Under the pieces are notes generated by a model. The model was not told the DNA's origin. It was given only the letters and a program-made list of their open reading frames with translations, and made no database searches. From NCBI RefSeq assembly GCF_000021805.1, contig NC_011726.1, positions 310,001 through 374,000 of the forward strand: 64,000 bases of DNA, given 5' to 3'. Below are positions 36,606-45,849 of the stretch, one piece after another (within the stretch, counting starts at the first letter, position 1; every line of letters starts with the position of its first letter). Position numbers and translations under genes: made by a program. This DNA is from Rippkaea orientalis PCC 8801. GTDB lineage: Bacteria > Cyanobacteriota > Cyanobacteriia > Cyanobacteriales > Microcystaceae.

Positions 36606-37490
36606 TTAATTGTTACTATTTTGAATTTCTGTAACTTGTTTAATATCCAACTCTAATGCCTCGGCTACCTGTTCTACTGTTAATCCTAATCTTAGTAAAC
36701 GAGGAACAGAAGCTATTTTTGCCGCTAATTCCCCTTCTTGCCGTCCTTCTTGTCGTCCTTCTTGCCGTCCTTCTTGCCGTCCTTCTTGCCGTCCTTCTTG
36801 CCGTCCTTCTTGCCGTCCTTCTTGCCATCCTTCTTGTCGCGCTTCTTCTCGAACATCTTGAAAATATTGAGTTTGTTTTAATTCATCTAAACTAAACATA
36901 GCTTCTATCTCCTGACGACTTAAACGGGGTAATTTATAAACCAGAATAGTCTCTATTAATTGTAAAAGATCTTGGGGGTGATTGAGTTCTTGTCGAACTC
37001 GTTCAATGAGTTGACGTGCCGTATTAATTGCCTGAGTATCTTGACTAATAATTAATTGTACCGTCGCAATGCCAATTGAACTAGGATGAATCTCGACTAA
37101 TTCATCTAAATAAATACGGCTAACTCTTTGAGGTGTTAATAAATCTTGATAGCGTTGAATATTGTTTGATTCTACTTGACGATTCGGATAAATAACAACC
37201 CCGTGCCAATCATTATTCGTTTCTGTTTTGCTCAAGTATAAAAAAATTTCAGCAAAAAAACGTCCGTAAAATAGGTTATCGTTTTGAAATTGAACTTCAC
37301 AGAAATAAATGGGAAGATCAGGGTTAGGCGTTTTAGGCAGAAAAACCCCATCAATCCGAAAAGCAAGTTGTTTGACTTCCACCGAGTCAAAACGATAGGT
37401 TTGACCTTGAGTTGAGGGGAGTTGAATTAATTCAAAGAAAAATTCGGGGAAAGATTGAAACAGACGATAAAACAGAGTATCAGTTTTCAT
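36606..37490 (-). CDS. DUF2887 / Rpn-like PD-(D/E)XK nuclease-transposase family protein
   Basis: A 294-residue cyanobacterial protein: MKTDTLFYRLFQSFPEFFFELI, then FDSVEVKQLAFRIDGVFLP and LPIYFCEVQFQNDNLFYGRFFAEIF, which supply the D...ExQ core of the Rpn/DUF2887 nuclease group. The C-terminal third has about nine QEG tetrapeptides encoded by a 12-base minisatellite, then a helix ending LTVEQVAEALELDIKQVTEIQ. Such repeats vary in copy number. The gene lies between omp85 and lpxC in the same orientation, interrupting a usually tight pairing, so it is probably a late arrival. Confidence 0.85.
   Translation of the reverse strand: MKTDTLFYRLFQSFPEFFFELIQLPSTQGQTYRFDSVEVKQLAFRIDGVFLPKTPNPDLPIYFCEVQFQNDNLFYGRFFAEIFLYLSKTETNNDWHGVVIYPNRQVESNNIQRYQDLLTPQRVSRIYLDELVEIHPSSIGIATVQLIISQDTQAINTARQLIERVRQELNHPQDLLQLIETILVYKLPRLSRQEIEAMFSLDELKQTQYFQDVREEARQEGWQEGRQEGRQEGRQEGRQEGRQEGRQEGRQEGELAAKIASVPRLLRLGLTVEQVAEALELDIKQVTEIQNSNN
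36734..36841. repeat. 12-bp minisatellite (nine units) within the DUF2887 gene
   Basis: Unit CTTCTTGCCGTC on the plus strand, encoding R-Q-E-G on the minus strand. The nine units differ at one or two positions only, indicating recent expansion by slippage. Being a multiple of three, changes in number keep the frame. Confidence 0.95.
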
Positions 37491-37508
37491 CGATAAAATA
37501 GTCCAGGT

Positions 37509-39779
37509 TTAGAACCGTTCCCCAATGCCAAAGTGAAGGCGAGAATCTCCCTCATTATTAATACCATAGTCAACCCGAATCGGTCCAACGGGGGATTGAA
37601 TCCGAATACCCAACCCATAACCATAACCATCACTAGGCAACCCCCGAACCGTCCCTGGAAAACCGCGAACCGAACGCTGAGACTTAATGGTTGTCCCATA
37701 GTCAAAAAACAGGGCTGCACCCACGGCCGGAATCACAGGAAAACGATATTCTGCGCTTGCTTGAAAATAGCTACGTCCAGCCCCCACTTCCCCTTCAGGA
37801 TAACCGCGTACCGAGTTACTGCCCCCAATAACGAAGGCTTCATAGGGAGGTAAATCCTCTAGAACCGTTCCCGCTTGGACATTAAAAGCTAATGCTTGGG
37901 GTCTGGGTTGATCTTCGTCAATAAAGCCTAAATCAATAAAATCAACGGGAATATAGTGACTATAGCTACCCCGTAGACGGGTAAAGAAAATACTCCCTGA
38001 ACCAACAGGAAGGGTTTGTTCAATCCCCAAGCGCAACAAATAACCACTGGTGGGACGCAGGGGATTATTACGGAAATCTTGAGCAGCCCCAAAACTAATC
38101 GTCAACAAGTCATCTTTTCCATCATCGCTAAAACTCAGAGGCTGGGACGGAAAACCATTGAGGGGGGCTGACAAAGGCGCAATATCGCCCTCTGCATTTT
38201 CCACTTGAACCCGTTGATAGCTCAATCCAAGGGAAGTTCGCCAATCAGGAATGGTAAAGACATCATCGGCAATAGGACGACTAAAGGTTACTGATCCTCC
38301 CGTCCGAACGACCCGAGGACTATCAAATTCATTGAGGGTTCTAATCGAAGAATCATCCCCATCGAAGACGAGAGAAATGGTGCGTCGGCGAAAACCATTA
38401 ACGGTATAAGAAGTACGGTAAGGATCACCCGCAATCCAAGGATCGGTAAAATTGATATCAAAGAGCAATTCCCGTTCTCCGACTTGGACTTCACCCCCAA
38501 TGGTTTGAGCGTTACCCCCAAGGTTTTGTTCTTGATAACTGACGGTTCCAAATAACCCACTGGTGGAACTAATCCCCGCACCAGCAGCCAGAGATCCGGT
38601 ATTGCCTTCGACGACATCGACATTGACGATTACTTCTTTGGGATCTTCCCCTGGACTAAAGGAAATCCTCACGTCTTCAAACAGTCCTAGACTAAAGACC
38701 CGTTGTAAGTCAGTTTGGGCAATTCTGCGGTTAAAGACATTGCCGCTTTTTAACTGCATCTCACGGGTGACAATAAATTTACGGGTTCGCCCTTCTACGG
38801 GGTCATCCTCCGCATTAAAAAATCTGACTTCAATCTCTTGAATAATCCCTTCTGAGATAATTAGGGTGACGGTTCCATCTTCGCCCACTTTAGGGGAACC
38901 AATGACTTGAGCAAGATCATAACCCTGTTCGGAATACCATTCGTTGAGTTTTTTAATGCCGTTTTGTAATTCGCGTAAATTGAGAATTTTGTTGTACTGT
39001 TCGCCAAAAATCTCTTGAATCACTTCTGGCGGTAATACACGCTGTTTTTCAGTATCTGTCCCCGTTTCTATTACCACTTTAGCTAAAGTGGGGTTGGGGT
39101 CTACCTCGAAGGTAATGCGTACCCCTAGAGGCGTATCGGCCGGAGTCACTTTGACATTGGCAAAGAACCCTGTTGCGTAAATGGCATTCACGTCTTCTTG
39201 GAGTTGAGAACGGGTAGCTGTTCGTCCGGGTCTGGTTTGAATGGTGTTATAGACTAAATTCTCTAACTCGGTTTCGGCTCCACTGACCACCACTTCTACT
39301 ACTAACACTTGGGGTTCAGGTCCAGGGCTTTCTTCGGTTAGCGGGGTTTGTGAAGCAGGAGGCTGAGTCGGCGTTGGGATTTCTGGTACGCTAGGAGGCT
39401 GATCACTGGGCGATTCTACTGGTGTTGGGGTTTCTGTGGGAGTTGGCGGCGGGGTTTCCTGGGCTTGGGTTTGGGGAGGAAGGTCAGAATCTGGAGTCGT
39501 CGGTAAGGGGGTTGATTCAGCCGCAATGGATTTTTTTAAGGAGGAAACGGAAGGGTTAAGGTCTTCTAATTCTAATTGAGCATCAGAGCGCAAAATCAAA
39601 TCATTTGCTACTTCGTTGTTGAGTTCTAGCGAGGTAGCTGCTTCATTTTCAGGAGGCATAGTTTCCCCCCGAACAGACTGGGCTAGGCTGAATACCGTGG
39701 CAGTTCCTAGAAGAATTGCCAAAATAGGAGATAATGATAAGTTTTTAATCTCGTTTGTCACGTCCACACACCCAATCAA
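37509..39779 (-). CDS. Omp85/BamA-family outer membrane assembly protein
   Basis: A 756-residue cyanobacterial Omp85: signal peptide (about 10-38), a Pro-rich linker (about 108-155, PPPTPTETPTPVESPS-like), three POTRA domains (about 160-400, including TRPGRTATRSQLQEDVNAIYATG and SEGIIQEIEVRF), and a C-terminal beta barrel with FVIGGSNSVRGYPEGEVGAGRS (the VRGY/F loop motif) ending in aromatic GERF. It inserts barrel proteins into the outer membrane. The start is uncertain: TTG 39779, or GTG at 39767 or 39761. It is followed by the DUF2887 gene, then lpxC. Confidence 0.93.
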   Translation of the reverse strand: MIGCVDVTNEIKNLSLSPILAILLGTATVFSLAQSVRGETMPPENEAATSLELNNEVANDLILRSDAQLELEDLNPSVSSLKKSIAAESTPLPTTPDSDLPPQTQAQETPPPTPTETPTPVESPSDQPPSVPEIPTPTQPPASQTPLTEESPGPEPQVLVVEVVVSGAETELENLVYNTIQTRPGRTATRSQLQEDVNAIYATGFFANVKVTPADTPLGVRITFEVDPNPTLAKVVIETGTDTEKQRVLPPEVIQEIFGEQYNKILNLRELQNGIKKLNEWYSEQGYDLAQVIGSPKVGEDGTVTLIISEGIIQEIEVRFFNAEDDPVEGRTRKFIVTREMQLKSGNVFNRRIAQTDLQRVFSLGLFEDVRISFSPGEDPKEVIVNVDVVEGNTGSLAAGAGISSTSGLFGTVSYQEQNLGGNAQTIGGEVQVGERELLFDINFTDPWIAGDPYRTSYTVNGFRRRTISLVFDGDDSSIRTLNEFDSPRVVRTGGSVTFSRPIADDVFTIPDWRTSLGLSYQRVQVENAEGDIAPLSAPLNGFPSQPLSFSDDGKDDLLTISFGAAQDFRNNPLRPTSGYLLRLGIEQTLPVGSGSIFFTRLRGSYSHYIPVDFIDLGFIDEDQPRPQALAFNVQAGTVLEDLPPYEAFVIGGSNSVRGYPEGEVGAGRSYFQASAEYRFPVIPAVGAALFFDYGTTIKSQRSVRGFPGTVRGLPSDGYGYGLGIRIQSPVGPIRVDYGINNEGDSRLHFGIGERF

Positions 39780-39906
39780 GCTACAGCGTTGTTAAGTTTA
39801 TCTTTTTTTTAGTATTGACTGATCATAAGCCAAAAGAGTGCCTAATTAACCGAGACACACCTATCGAAACTACTGACTTTCAGGGGGGGGAAAGGTTCCA
39901 AATTCC

Positions 39907-40638
39907 CTAGGTTGCCTCGATGCCTAATTGGGCTAAAACCCTTTGTTGGACTTGCTGATAGGCTGATTCAACTTCCCCTAAGTCTCGGCGAAAGCGATCT
40001 TTGTCTAGGACTCTTTCTTGGGGATCGTTTTTTTGTTGATCCCACAGGCGACAGGTATCGGGGCTGATTTCATCGGCTAAGAGCAGTTTTCCTTGGCTAT
40101 CTAGGCCAAATTCGAGTTTAAAGTCCACTAGAGTAATTTGGCAAGTGGCAAAAAATTCCCTTAAATATTGGTTAATTTGTTGGGCTAGGGTCTGGAGTTG
40201 TTCGAGTTGTTCTGCTGTGGCTAATTCTAGGATTAACAAGCGATCGCGCGTTAACAAAGGATCGCCTAATGCATCATTTTTTAGGTAAAATTCCACTAGG
40301 GGAAACGGCAAGATTTTCCCTTCAGGTAGCCCTGTTTGACGACATAAGCTACCAGCCGCGATATTTCTGACCACTACCTCCAAGGGGATAATTTTGACGG
40401 CACGAACCCGCATTTGCGTCGGGGCGGGTTGATCGATAAAATGAGTAGTGATTCCTTTTGTTCCTAACCATTGAAATAACGCTGAGGAAATAGCACAGTT
40501 AATTTCTCCTTTTCCCTGAATAGTTCCCCGTTTTAGGGCATTAAAGGCGGTTGCATCGTCTTTGAACTGGGTTAGAAGGATTTCGGGATCTTCTGTCGTA
40601 TAGAGAATTTTGGCTTTTCCTTCGTAGAGTTTTTCCAT
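39907..40638 (-). CDS. purC: SAICAR synthetase
   Basis: Phosphoribosylaminoimidazole-succinocarboxamide synthase of purine synthesis. 243 residues: MEKLYEGKAKILYTTEDPEILL (ATP-binding start), FKDDATAFNALKRG, IGGLP-equivalent RSLCRQTGLPEG, and VDFKLEFGLDSQGKLLLADEISPDTCRLWD (substrate and Mg2+). Complete and standard. It lies upstream of omp85 on the same strand with 127 bases between. Confidence 0.97.
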   Translation of the reverse strand: MEKLYEGKAKILYTTEDPEILLTQFKDDATAFNALKRGTIQGKGEINCAISSALFQWLGTKGITTHFIDQPAPTQMRVRAVKIIPLEVVVRNIAAGSLCRQTGLPEGKILPFPLVEFYLKNDALGDPLLTRDRLLILELATAEQLEQLQTLAQQINQYLREFFATCQITLVDFKLEFGLDSQGKLLLADEISPDTCRLWDQQKNDPQERVLDKDRFRRDLGEVESAYQQVQQRVLAQLGIEAT

Positions 40639-40920
40639 ATAAAAGTTATTGTTGAGTGACTCAAGAACTTGATGTTCTATAGATTACCGTATCGCCCTTT
40701 TTATTCTAGTATAATAATGAGAACTTTTATCAGGCGATCGCTATCATAGAGCATTCCCCTAGTTTATAAGTGATTACACAAAATCCATTACTTCAGAGGA
40801 GATTAGCTATAAGAAAAGTCAATCAATGACTCAATCTTTAATAACCAATCAATTGTCAATAATTGTTCAACAGTCTAACCTCTCATTTCGCTTGTTTTTA
40901 GTAGCTAAGACGGTTAATTT

Positions 40921-41190
40921 ATGGCAAACTCCCCTAGTAGTGATGACTTTCTTTATCCCCGTAGTTCCTACCGAGGAAAAGTCAAACCAGAAAATTTAGT
41001 TTTTAATGCTAATTTACAAGAATTTGCCCAACGGGTGAGTTATATTTGTAACCTAGAAACGGCAGGAAAAATTTCTCCTGATCAAGCCTATCATCAAATT
41101 AAAGATCTTTGGAAATTACTCAAGCACAGTAAACAAGAATTAAGTATAGGAGAAGATTTATTTGACAATAACGACAATGATGAAGAATGA
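40921..41190 (+). CDS. Conserved cyanobacterial small protein, unknown function
   Basis: An 89-residue soluble protein: DDFLYPRSSYRGKVKPENLVFNANLQEFAQRVSYICNLETAGKISPDQAYHQIKDLWKLLKHSKQEL, then an acidic tail (DLFDNNDNDEE). I recall near-identical small proteins in many cyanobacteria, sometimes mis-annotated as isopropylmalate-synthase-like. There are no catalytic motifs; the helix-rich core and conserved FLYPR start suggest a small regulatory or structural protein. The next gene encodes an ABC permease. Confidence 0.7.
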   Translation: MANSPSSDDFLYPRSSYRGKVKPENLVFNANLQEFAQRVSYICNLETAGKISPDQAYHQIKDLWKLLKHSKQELSIGEDLFDNNDNDEE

Positions 41191-41205
41191 GAGAATAGGG
41201 AACGA

Positions 41206-41290
41206 AGTCAGAAGTCAGGAGTCAGAAGTCAGAAGTTAATACTTCCCTCCCCCACTTTCCCCACCCTTCCCCCTCTCCCCCTCCCCCACC
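41206..41290. repeat. STRR heptamer plus polypyrimidine tract (composite repeat, inverted copy)
   Basis: Four tandem AGTCAGA-type heptamers (41206-41234), then AAGTTAATACTTCCCTCCC and a C/T-only tract to about 41290, ending just before the permease start. The reverse complement matches the composite repeats at about 57115-57197 and 57838-57918. Confidence 0.8.
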
Positions 41291-41295
41291 TCCCT

Positions 41296-42321
41296 ATGTC
41301 CCGTTCCAAAGCCTTACAATACTATCTATTAGCCCGTCTCCTATTAGCCCCATTAATGATTTGGACAATTGTGACGCTGGTTTTCCTATTATTACGGGCA
41401 ACCCCAGGAGACTTAGCTGATGCCATTTTGGGCAACCGTGCGCCTGAAGCAGCAAAAGAAGCTCTAAGGGAGCAATTAGGCTTAAATAAACCCCTTTTAT
41501 GGCAATATTTAGCTTACCTTGGTCAATTAGTTCGCTTTGATCTTGGAAACTCCCTGAGTAGTCAAGGTAAGTCCGTTTGGGCAATTATTCAAGACCATTT
41601 TCCCGCTACGGCTGAATTAGCCTTTTATAGTATGATTATCGCCGTTATTATCGGGGTGGGAATGGGGGTTTTTGCGGCTTCTCGTCCCAATAGTCCCCTT
41701 GATGCAGGAGGGCGACTTTTTGGCATTATCACCTATTCTTTGCCCATTTTTTGGGTAGGAATGATTTTACAGTTGATTTTTGCCGTTCAATTCCATTGGT
41801 TTCCCCTCGGAACTCGCTTTCCCCTTGATCAAGTGGCTCCTAGTGGCATCACGGGGCTTTATACTATTGATAGCTTATTAGCAGGTAATCTCAGTCAATT
41901 TTTCACAGCTATTTATTATCTAGCGTTACCGAGTTTTACCCTAGGACTGCTATTGAGTGGGATTTTTGAACGAATGGTACGGGTTAACCTGAAGCAAACC
42001 CTACAAGCAGACTATGTAGAAGCAGCTAGGGCTAGAGGTATTCCAGAAAGACGTATTTTAATCGCCCATGCCTTAAAAAATGCTTTGATTCCTGTTATTA
42101 CAGTCTTAGGATTAACCTTTGCAGCCTTACTGGGTGGGGCTGTCTTAACCGAGGTCACGTTTTCCTGGCCAGGGTTAGGAAATCGGTTATATGAGGCGAT
42201 ATCCCTACGAGATTATCCGACAGTACAAGGAATTATGGTATTTTTCGGTGCAATTGTCGTTTTAGCGAGTATTTTGATTGATTTAGCTAATGCTTACGTT
42301 GATCCTCGGATTCGTTATTAA
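41296..42321 (+). CDS. Peptide/nickel-type ABC transporter permease (DppB/OppB family)
   Basis: A 341-residue permease with an N-terminal helix (LLARLLLAPLMIWTIVTLVFLLL), the GDLADAILGNRAPEAAKEALREQLGLNKPLLWQYLAYLGQL segment typical of DppB, several further helices, and the EAA loop YVEAARARGIPERRILIAHALKNALIPVI (about 236-264). The ATG follows a C-rich low-complexity tract with no clear Shine-Dalgarno sequence. Paired with the downstream binding protein. The second permease and ATPases are not in the window. Confidence 0.92.
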   Translation: MSRSKALQYYLLARLLLAPLMIWTIVTLVFLLLRATPGDLADAILGNRAPEAAKEALREQLGLNKPLLWQYLAYLGQLVRFDLGNSLSSQGKSVWAIIQDHFPATAELAFYSMIIAVIIGVGMGVFAASRPNSPLDAGGRLFGIITYSLPIFWVGMILQLIFAVQFHWFPLGTRFPLDQVAPSGITGLYTIDSLLAGNLSQFFTAIYYLALPSFTLGLLLSGIFERMVRVNLKQTLQADYVEAARARGIPERRILIAHALKNALIPVITVLGLTFAALLGGAVLTEVTFSWPGLGNRLYEAISLRDYPTVQGIMVFFGAIVVLASILIDLANAYVDPRIRY

Positions 42322-42411
42322 ACTTAGGTCGGGGGATAGTAGGGTCAGGTTGAACTCCTGCTAAACTAGACTAAAGTATTGCTAAAAAAAGTCAATAGAT
42401 TGAGAAATTTA

Positions 42412-44235
42412 ATGGTACTTATTAAACCCCTTGAAGAATTAAAAATTTTGTCAGTTCTGTTATCTTTGTTGACCAAAACTTCTGAATTGGACAAGAGATC
42501 TATTTTGAGACGGACTTTAGCTTTTCTTTTGGCCTGTTTCTGTTTATTGCCTTTAGTTGGTTGCCAGGCAAACGCTAATACTAACCAAGTAGTTTTTGCT
42601 GTTTTAAGTGATCCTAAAACCTTTAATGCAGTCCTTTCAGCAGAGTCTCCTAATATTTTTCCGTTGACCTATGAAGGGTTAATTACCGAAAATCCTTTAA
42701 CGGGAATTAAAGAACCTTCTTTAGCAGAGTCTTGGGAATTTTCTGAGGATAAATTAACTATTATTTTTACGTTACGAGAAGGCTTAAAATGGTCTGATGG
42801 ACAACCTTTAACGGCTGATGATGTCGTTTTTAGTTATAATGATTTATATCTTAATCCGAAAATTCCAAATAATTATCGAGATAGTTTTAGAGTCGGTCGA
42901 AGTGGAACTTTTCCAGAGATTAAAAAGCTTGATGATAGACGAATACAATTTAAAATTACTGAACCCTTTGCCCCCTTTTTAGATGGGGCAGAAGTTCCCA
43001 TTTTACCAGCCCATATTTTACGCAAAACCTTAGAAAAAAAGAATAAGGACGGAAATCCTGAATTTTTATCCACTTGGGGAACCGATACTCCTCCCAAAGA
43101 TATTATTGTTAACGGACCCTATAAACTGAAAGACTATGTTACCAGTCAGCGAATTATTTTTGAGAAAAATCCCTATTATTGGAAAAAAGATGAAACAGGA
43201 AAACAATTACCGAATATTGAACAAATCATTTGGGCAATTGTAGAATCAACGGATACTTCTCTATTGCAGTTTCGGTCAGGGAGTTTAGATTCTGTTAGTA
43301 TTACCCCTGAATATTTCTCCTTATTAAAACGGGAAGAAGACCGAGGTAATTTTACCATTTATAATGGAGGACCTGCCTACGGTACAGTTTTTATTTCCTT
43401 TAATCTCAATAAAGGAAAACGGGATGGAAAACCCTTAGTTGATCCCCTAAAATCTGAATGGTTTAATAATTTAAACTTTAGAAAAGCGGTTGCCTATGGC
43501 ATTGATCGCCCTCGGATCATTAATAATATTTATCGAGGGTTAGGCGGTCCACAAAACACTCAAATTTCAGTGCAATCTCCCTATTATGATAAAACCATTA
43601 AGGGTTATGATTTTAATATCGAAAAAGCCAAAGCATTACTCGAAAAAGAAGGGTTTAAATTGAATAGCAAAGGAGAATTATTAGATAAAAATGGCAATCG
43701 AGTTCAATTTAGTTTAATTACCAATGCTGGTAATAAAATTCGGGAAGCAATGGGAGCACAAATTAAAGAAGATTTAGGCAAGCTAGGAATGCAAGTTGAT
43801 TTTACACCCCTAGACTTTAATACCTTAGTAGGAAAGCTAAGTAATACGTTAGATTGGGATGCCCATATTCTCGGTTTTACGGGAGGAAATGAACCCCACG
43901 CGCCGAATATTTGGTATACCGATGGTAATCTACATATGTTTAATCAACAACCCCAACCTGGACAAAAACCCATTACAGGATGGGTTGCTGCTGACTGGGA
44001 GAAAGAAATTGAACAAATTTATGTAGAAGGTTCCCAGGAAGTAGACCAACAAAAACGCAGAGAAATCTATAATAAAGCACAGCAATTAGTGTCAGATCAT
44101 TTACCCTTTATCTATTTAGTTAATCCCTATTCTTTGTCCGCAGTGAGAAACCGTTTTGAAGGGATTCAATATTCTGCTTTAGGAGGTGCATTTTGGAATA
44201 TTGAAAAAATTTCAGTTTCAGAAAAGAATCAATAA
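42412..44235 (+). CDS. ABC transporter substrate-binding lipoprotein, family 5
   Basis: A 607-residue extracytoplasmic solute-binding protein (DppA/OppA type). From ATG 42412; a TTG at 42379 would add 11 residues. After a charged lead it has a signal helix and lipobox LLPLVGC-Q (about 46-53), so it is lipid-anchored. The body has LTYEGLITENPLTGIKEPSLAESWEFSEDKLTIIFTLREGLKWSDGQPLTADDVVFSYN, diagnostic of the family, and later FRKAVAYGIDRPRII. Likely substrate: oligopeptides or nickel-like complexes. It probably works with the permease 90 bases upstream. Confidence 0.92.
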   Translation: MVLIKPLEELKILSVLLSLLTKTSELDKRSILRRTLAFLLACFCLLPLVGCQANANTNQVVFAVLSDPKTFNAVLSAESPNIFPLTYEGLITENPLTGIKEPSLAESWEFSEDKLTIIFTLREGLKWSDGQPLTADDVVFSYNDLYLNPKIPNNYRDSFRVGRSGTFPEIKKLDDRRIQFKITEPFAPFLDGAEVPILPAHILRKTLEKKNKDGNPEFLSTWGTDTPPKDIIVNGPYKLKDYVTSQRIIFEKNPYYWKKDETGKQLPNIEQIIWAIVESTDTSLLQFRSGSLDSVSITPEYFSLLKREEDRGNFTIYNGGPAYGTVFISFNLNKGKRDGKPLVDPLKSEWFNNLNFRKAVAYGIDRPRIINNIYRGLGGPQNTQISVQSPYYDKTIKGYDFNIEKAKALLEKEGFKLNSKGELLDKNGNRVQFSLITNAGNKIREAMGAQIKEDLGKLGMQVDFTPLDFNTLVGKLSNTLDWDAHILGFTGGNEPHAPNIWYTDGNLHMFNQQPQPGQKPITGWVAADWEKEIEQIYVEGSQEVDQQKRREIYNKAQQLVSDHLPFIYLVNPYSLSAVRNRFEGIQYSALGGAFWNIEKISVSEKNQ

Positions 44236-44293
44236 TGAATACCATGATTCTTAAGTTAATCGTAACGCTGATCTTGGGTTGTATACCGTAATT

Positions 44294-45451
44294 TTAACCC
44301 CTTAAATGTTCGATTTGAGTTTGGCGTTCAATATAATCGGCTAAATTAATAAAATCATCCCTAGGATAGCATCGACCCCCAACTAATTGAAAGGCTAATT
44401 CACTACGGGGGTTATCGGGATCTTCAAGCAGATGAATGCCCCAATAATATAACAGATCACTAGAGCGAATATGGACTTCTTCGGGGTCAATGCAATGAAA
44501 CTTATCATCGGTTTGACTGATTTCTTGATAAACATTTAAAAACGTTCTTCTGAGCAAATTAAAGCGATTAGTGGTCAGTTGCTTAAACTGATTTACTAAT
44601 ACGAATAAATGGGCATTAGGATTAATATTACGAATTTCTCTAACCGTATCTTTAATCACTTTACCATGTTTATTAATTCCCAAAGGATTCAAAGTCGTGG
44701 GAATAATACAATAGTCAAATTTTTCAATTAATTCCTTGGGATTTCTTTCTAATGCGGGGGAACAATCACAAATAATAATCTTACAATTCCGGGCAGAATC
44801 TTCATGCCAATCTTCTCCTTTAAAGACTTCAATAGTGTTGCCAACACCTCCAGAGTTAGGAACATAAACCCCATCTCCAACTAATCTTAATAGATTTTCT
44901 TCGGGATCAAGATCAACTAACGCAATATCAAATCCTTGTAAGGCTAATGCTCCGGCTAAATGGGCTGCTACGGTGGTTTTTCCTACTCCTCCTTTACAGG
45001 TAAACACCCCAAAATAGAGTTTTTTATGGTTATTGTTAGGAGAACTAATCTCCTTAACTTGTTCCTCTGTCTCTTCATTCTGAGAAAATCCTCTTTCCCA
45101 TTGTAGGTCACTTTCGGTAGCGATTCCACAACCAATTCTAACATCGTTTCCCCAAGACTTAATTAATGCCCTCGCCGGTCCTCCGAAGCCTTTAGTCGTA
45201 ATAAAAAACCCGCAATTAAATTGTTTTTTAGCTGCTTGAGTATCCAAAAAATTAGCAAACTTTAATAACTGTGGGGTGGATACATTATTGTTGAGCCATT
45301 TAACTTGAACTGCCCCAGTATAGTTGCCTCTTTTCACAATTAAATCATACCCAGGTTGATTGGTTTTAGCCGTTTCTACTGTCCAACCCCAACGCTTAAA
45401 TAGTTTAGCAACGTGCTGCTCGAAGTGAACAAAATCAGGAATGTCTGCCAT
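44294..45451 (-). CDS. Mrr-like nuclease domain fused to ParA/MinD-type ATPase
   Basis: A 385-residue fusion. Residues 1 to about 115 form an Mrr-like restriction-endonuclease domain: FEQHVAKLFKRWGWTVETAK, then GYDLIVKRGNYTGAVQVKW, giving D36 and Q49-x-K51, the PD-(D/E)xK variant of the Mrr group. A charged linker (about 120-143) leads to a ParA domain with deviant Walker A CKGGVGKTT (152-160), A' ALVDLDPEENLLRL, and Walker B CKIIICDCSPALE. A C-terminal region ends LADYIERQTQIEHLRG. Both active sites look intact. No ParB or methylase gene is adjacent, so this is not an ordinary partition or restriction locus; a defence or DNA-surveillance role is inference. Confidence 0.85.
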   Translation of the reverse strand: MADIPDFVHFEQHVAKLFKRWGWTVETAKTNQPGYDLIVKRGNYTGAVQVKWLNNNVSTPQLLKFANFLDTQAAKKQFNCGFFITTKGFGGPARALIKSWGNDVRIGCGIATESDLQWERGFSQNEETEEQVKEISSPNNNHKKLYFGVFTCKGGVGKTTVAAHLAGALALQGFDIALVDLDPEENLLRLVGDGVYVPNSGGVGNTIEVFKGEDWHEDSARNCKIIICDCSPALERNPKELIEKFDYCIIPTTLNPLGINKHGKVIKDTVREIRNINPNAHLFVLVNQFKQLTTNRFNLLRRTFLNVYQEISQTDDKFHCIDPEEVHIRSSDLLYYWGIHLLEDPDNPRSELAFQLVGGRCYPRDDFINLADYIERQTQIEHLRG

Positions 45452-45849
45452 GATCTTATTGAATTACAAAATTCAAAAATAAATTATTTATTAAAATCAA
45501 CAACAGGGATTCTCAAAGAATTAGATTAACTTAAACTCTCTATTGAACCCCATTAACTTGCTTTGTTATCTTTTACCTTTATTATAGAATCTAGCCAGAA
45601 TGATTGTGATATTTTAGAAAAATCTTTTGCATAACTTAAAATTGAATGATAGCATATTAATAATCACAATTTTCGAGGAATGTCAACGATAAAACCACAA
45701 AAATAAACATAATTTTTGTAACAAAATTTACCATCTAATCTAGGATCATGTATTGGTGATTACCTTGGTTAATGAGAGAGAATAAAGCCGTTAAAAAAAT
45801 CGGTTTTTAATCTGAACTAAGTTTACTGAATATCGGGAATAGGGGGGAG
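45452..45849. other. Intergenic region between the Mrr-ParA and K+ channel genes
   Basis: About 400 AT-rich bases between divergent genes. Poly-T and poly-A stretches (near 45590-45740) and no recognisable coding frame, RNA or direct-repeat array. An iteron or parS-like array, which might accompany a ParA gene, was looked for and not found. Confidence 0.4.

Noticed and set aside
36734-36841. Regular 12-base repeat array that could be mistaken for a CRISPR
   Set aside because: Units are 12 bases with no spacers and lie in frame within a coding gene; it is a minisatellite.
36640-36895. Frames on both strands full of R-T-A-R or L-L-A-V repeats
   Set aside because: They are shadows of the 12-base repeat in the DUF2887 gene; low-complexity products with no start signal.
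41240-41295. C/T-only tract before the permease as a possible operator
   Set aside because: The same tract recurs with the composite repeat elsewhere (57115-57197, 57838-57918), so it is repeat DNA.
45452-45849. Search for parS/iteron arrays or a replication origin near the ParA fusion
   Set aside because: No repeated motif was seen; the region is plain AT-rich intergenic DNA, so a plasmid-type partition locus is not supported.
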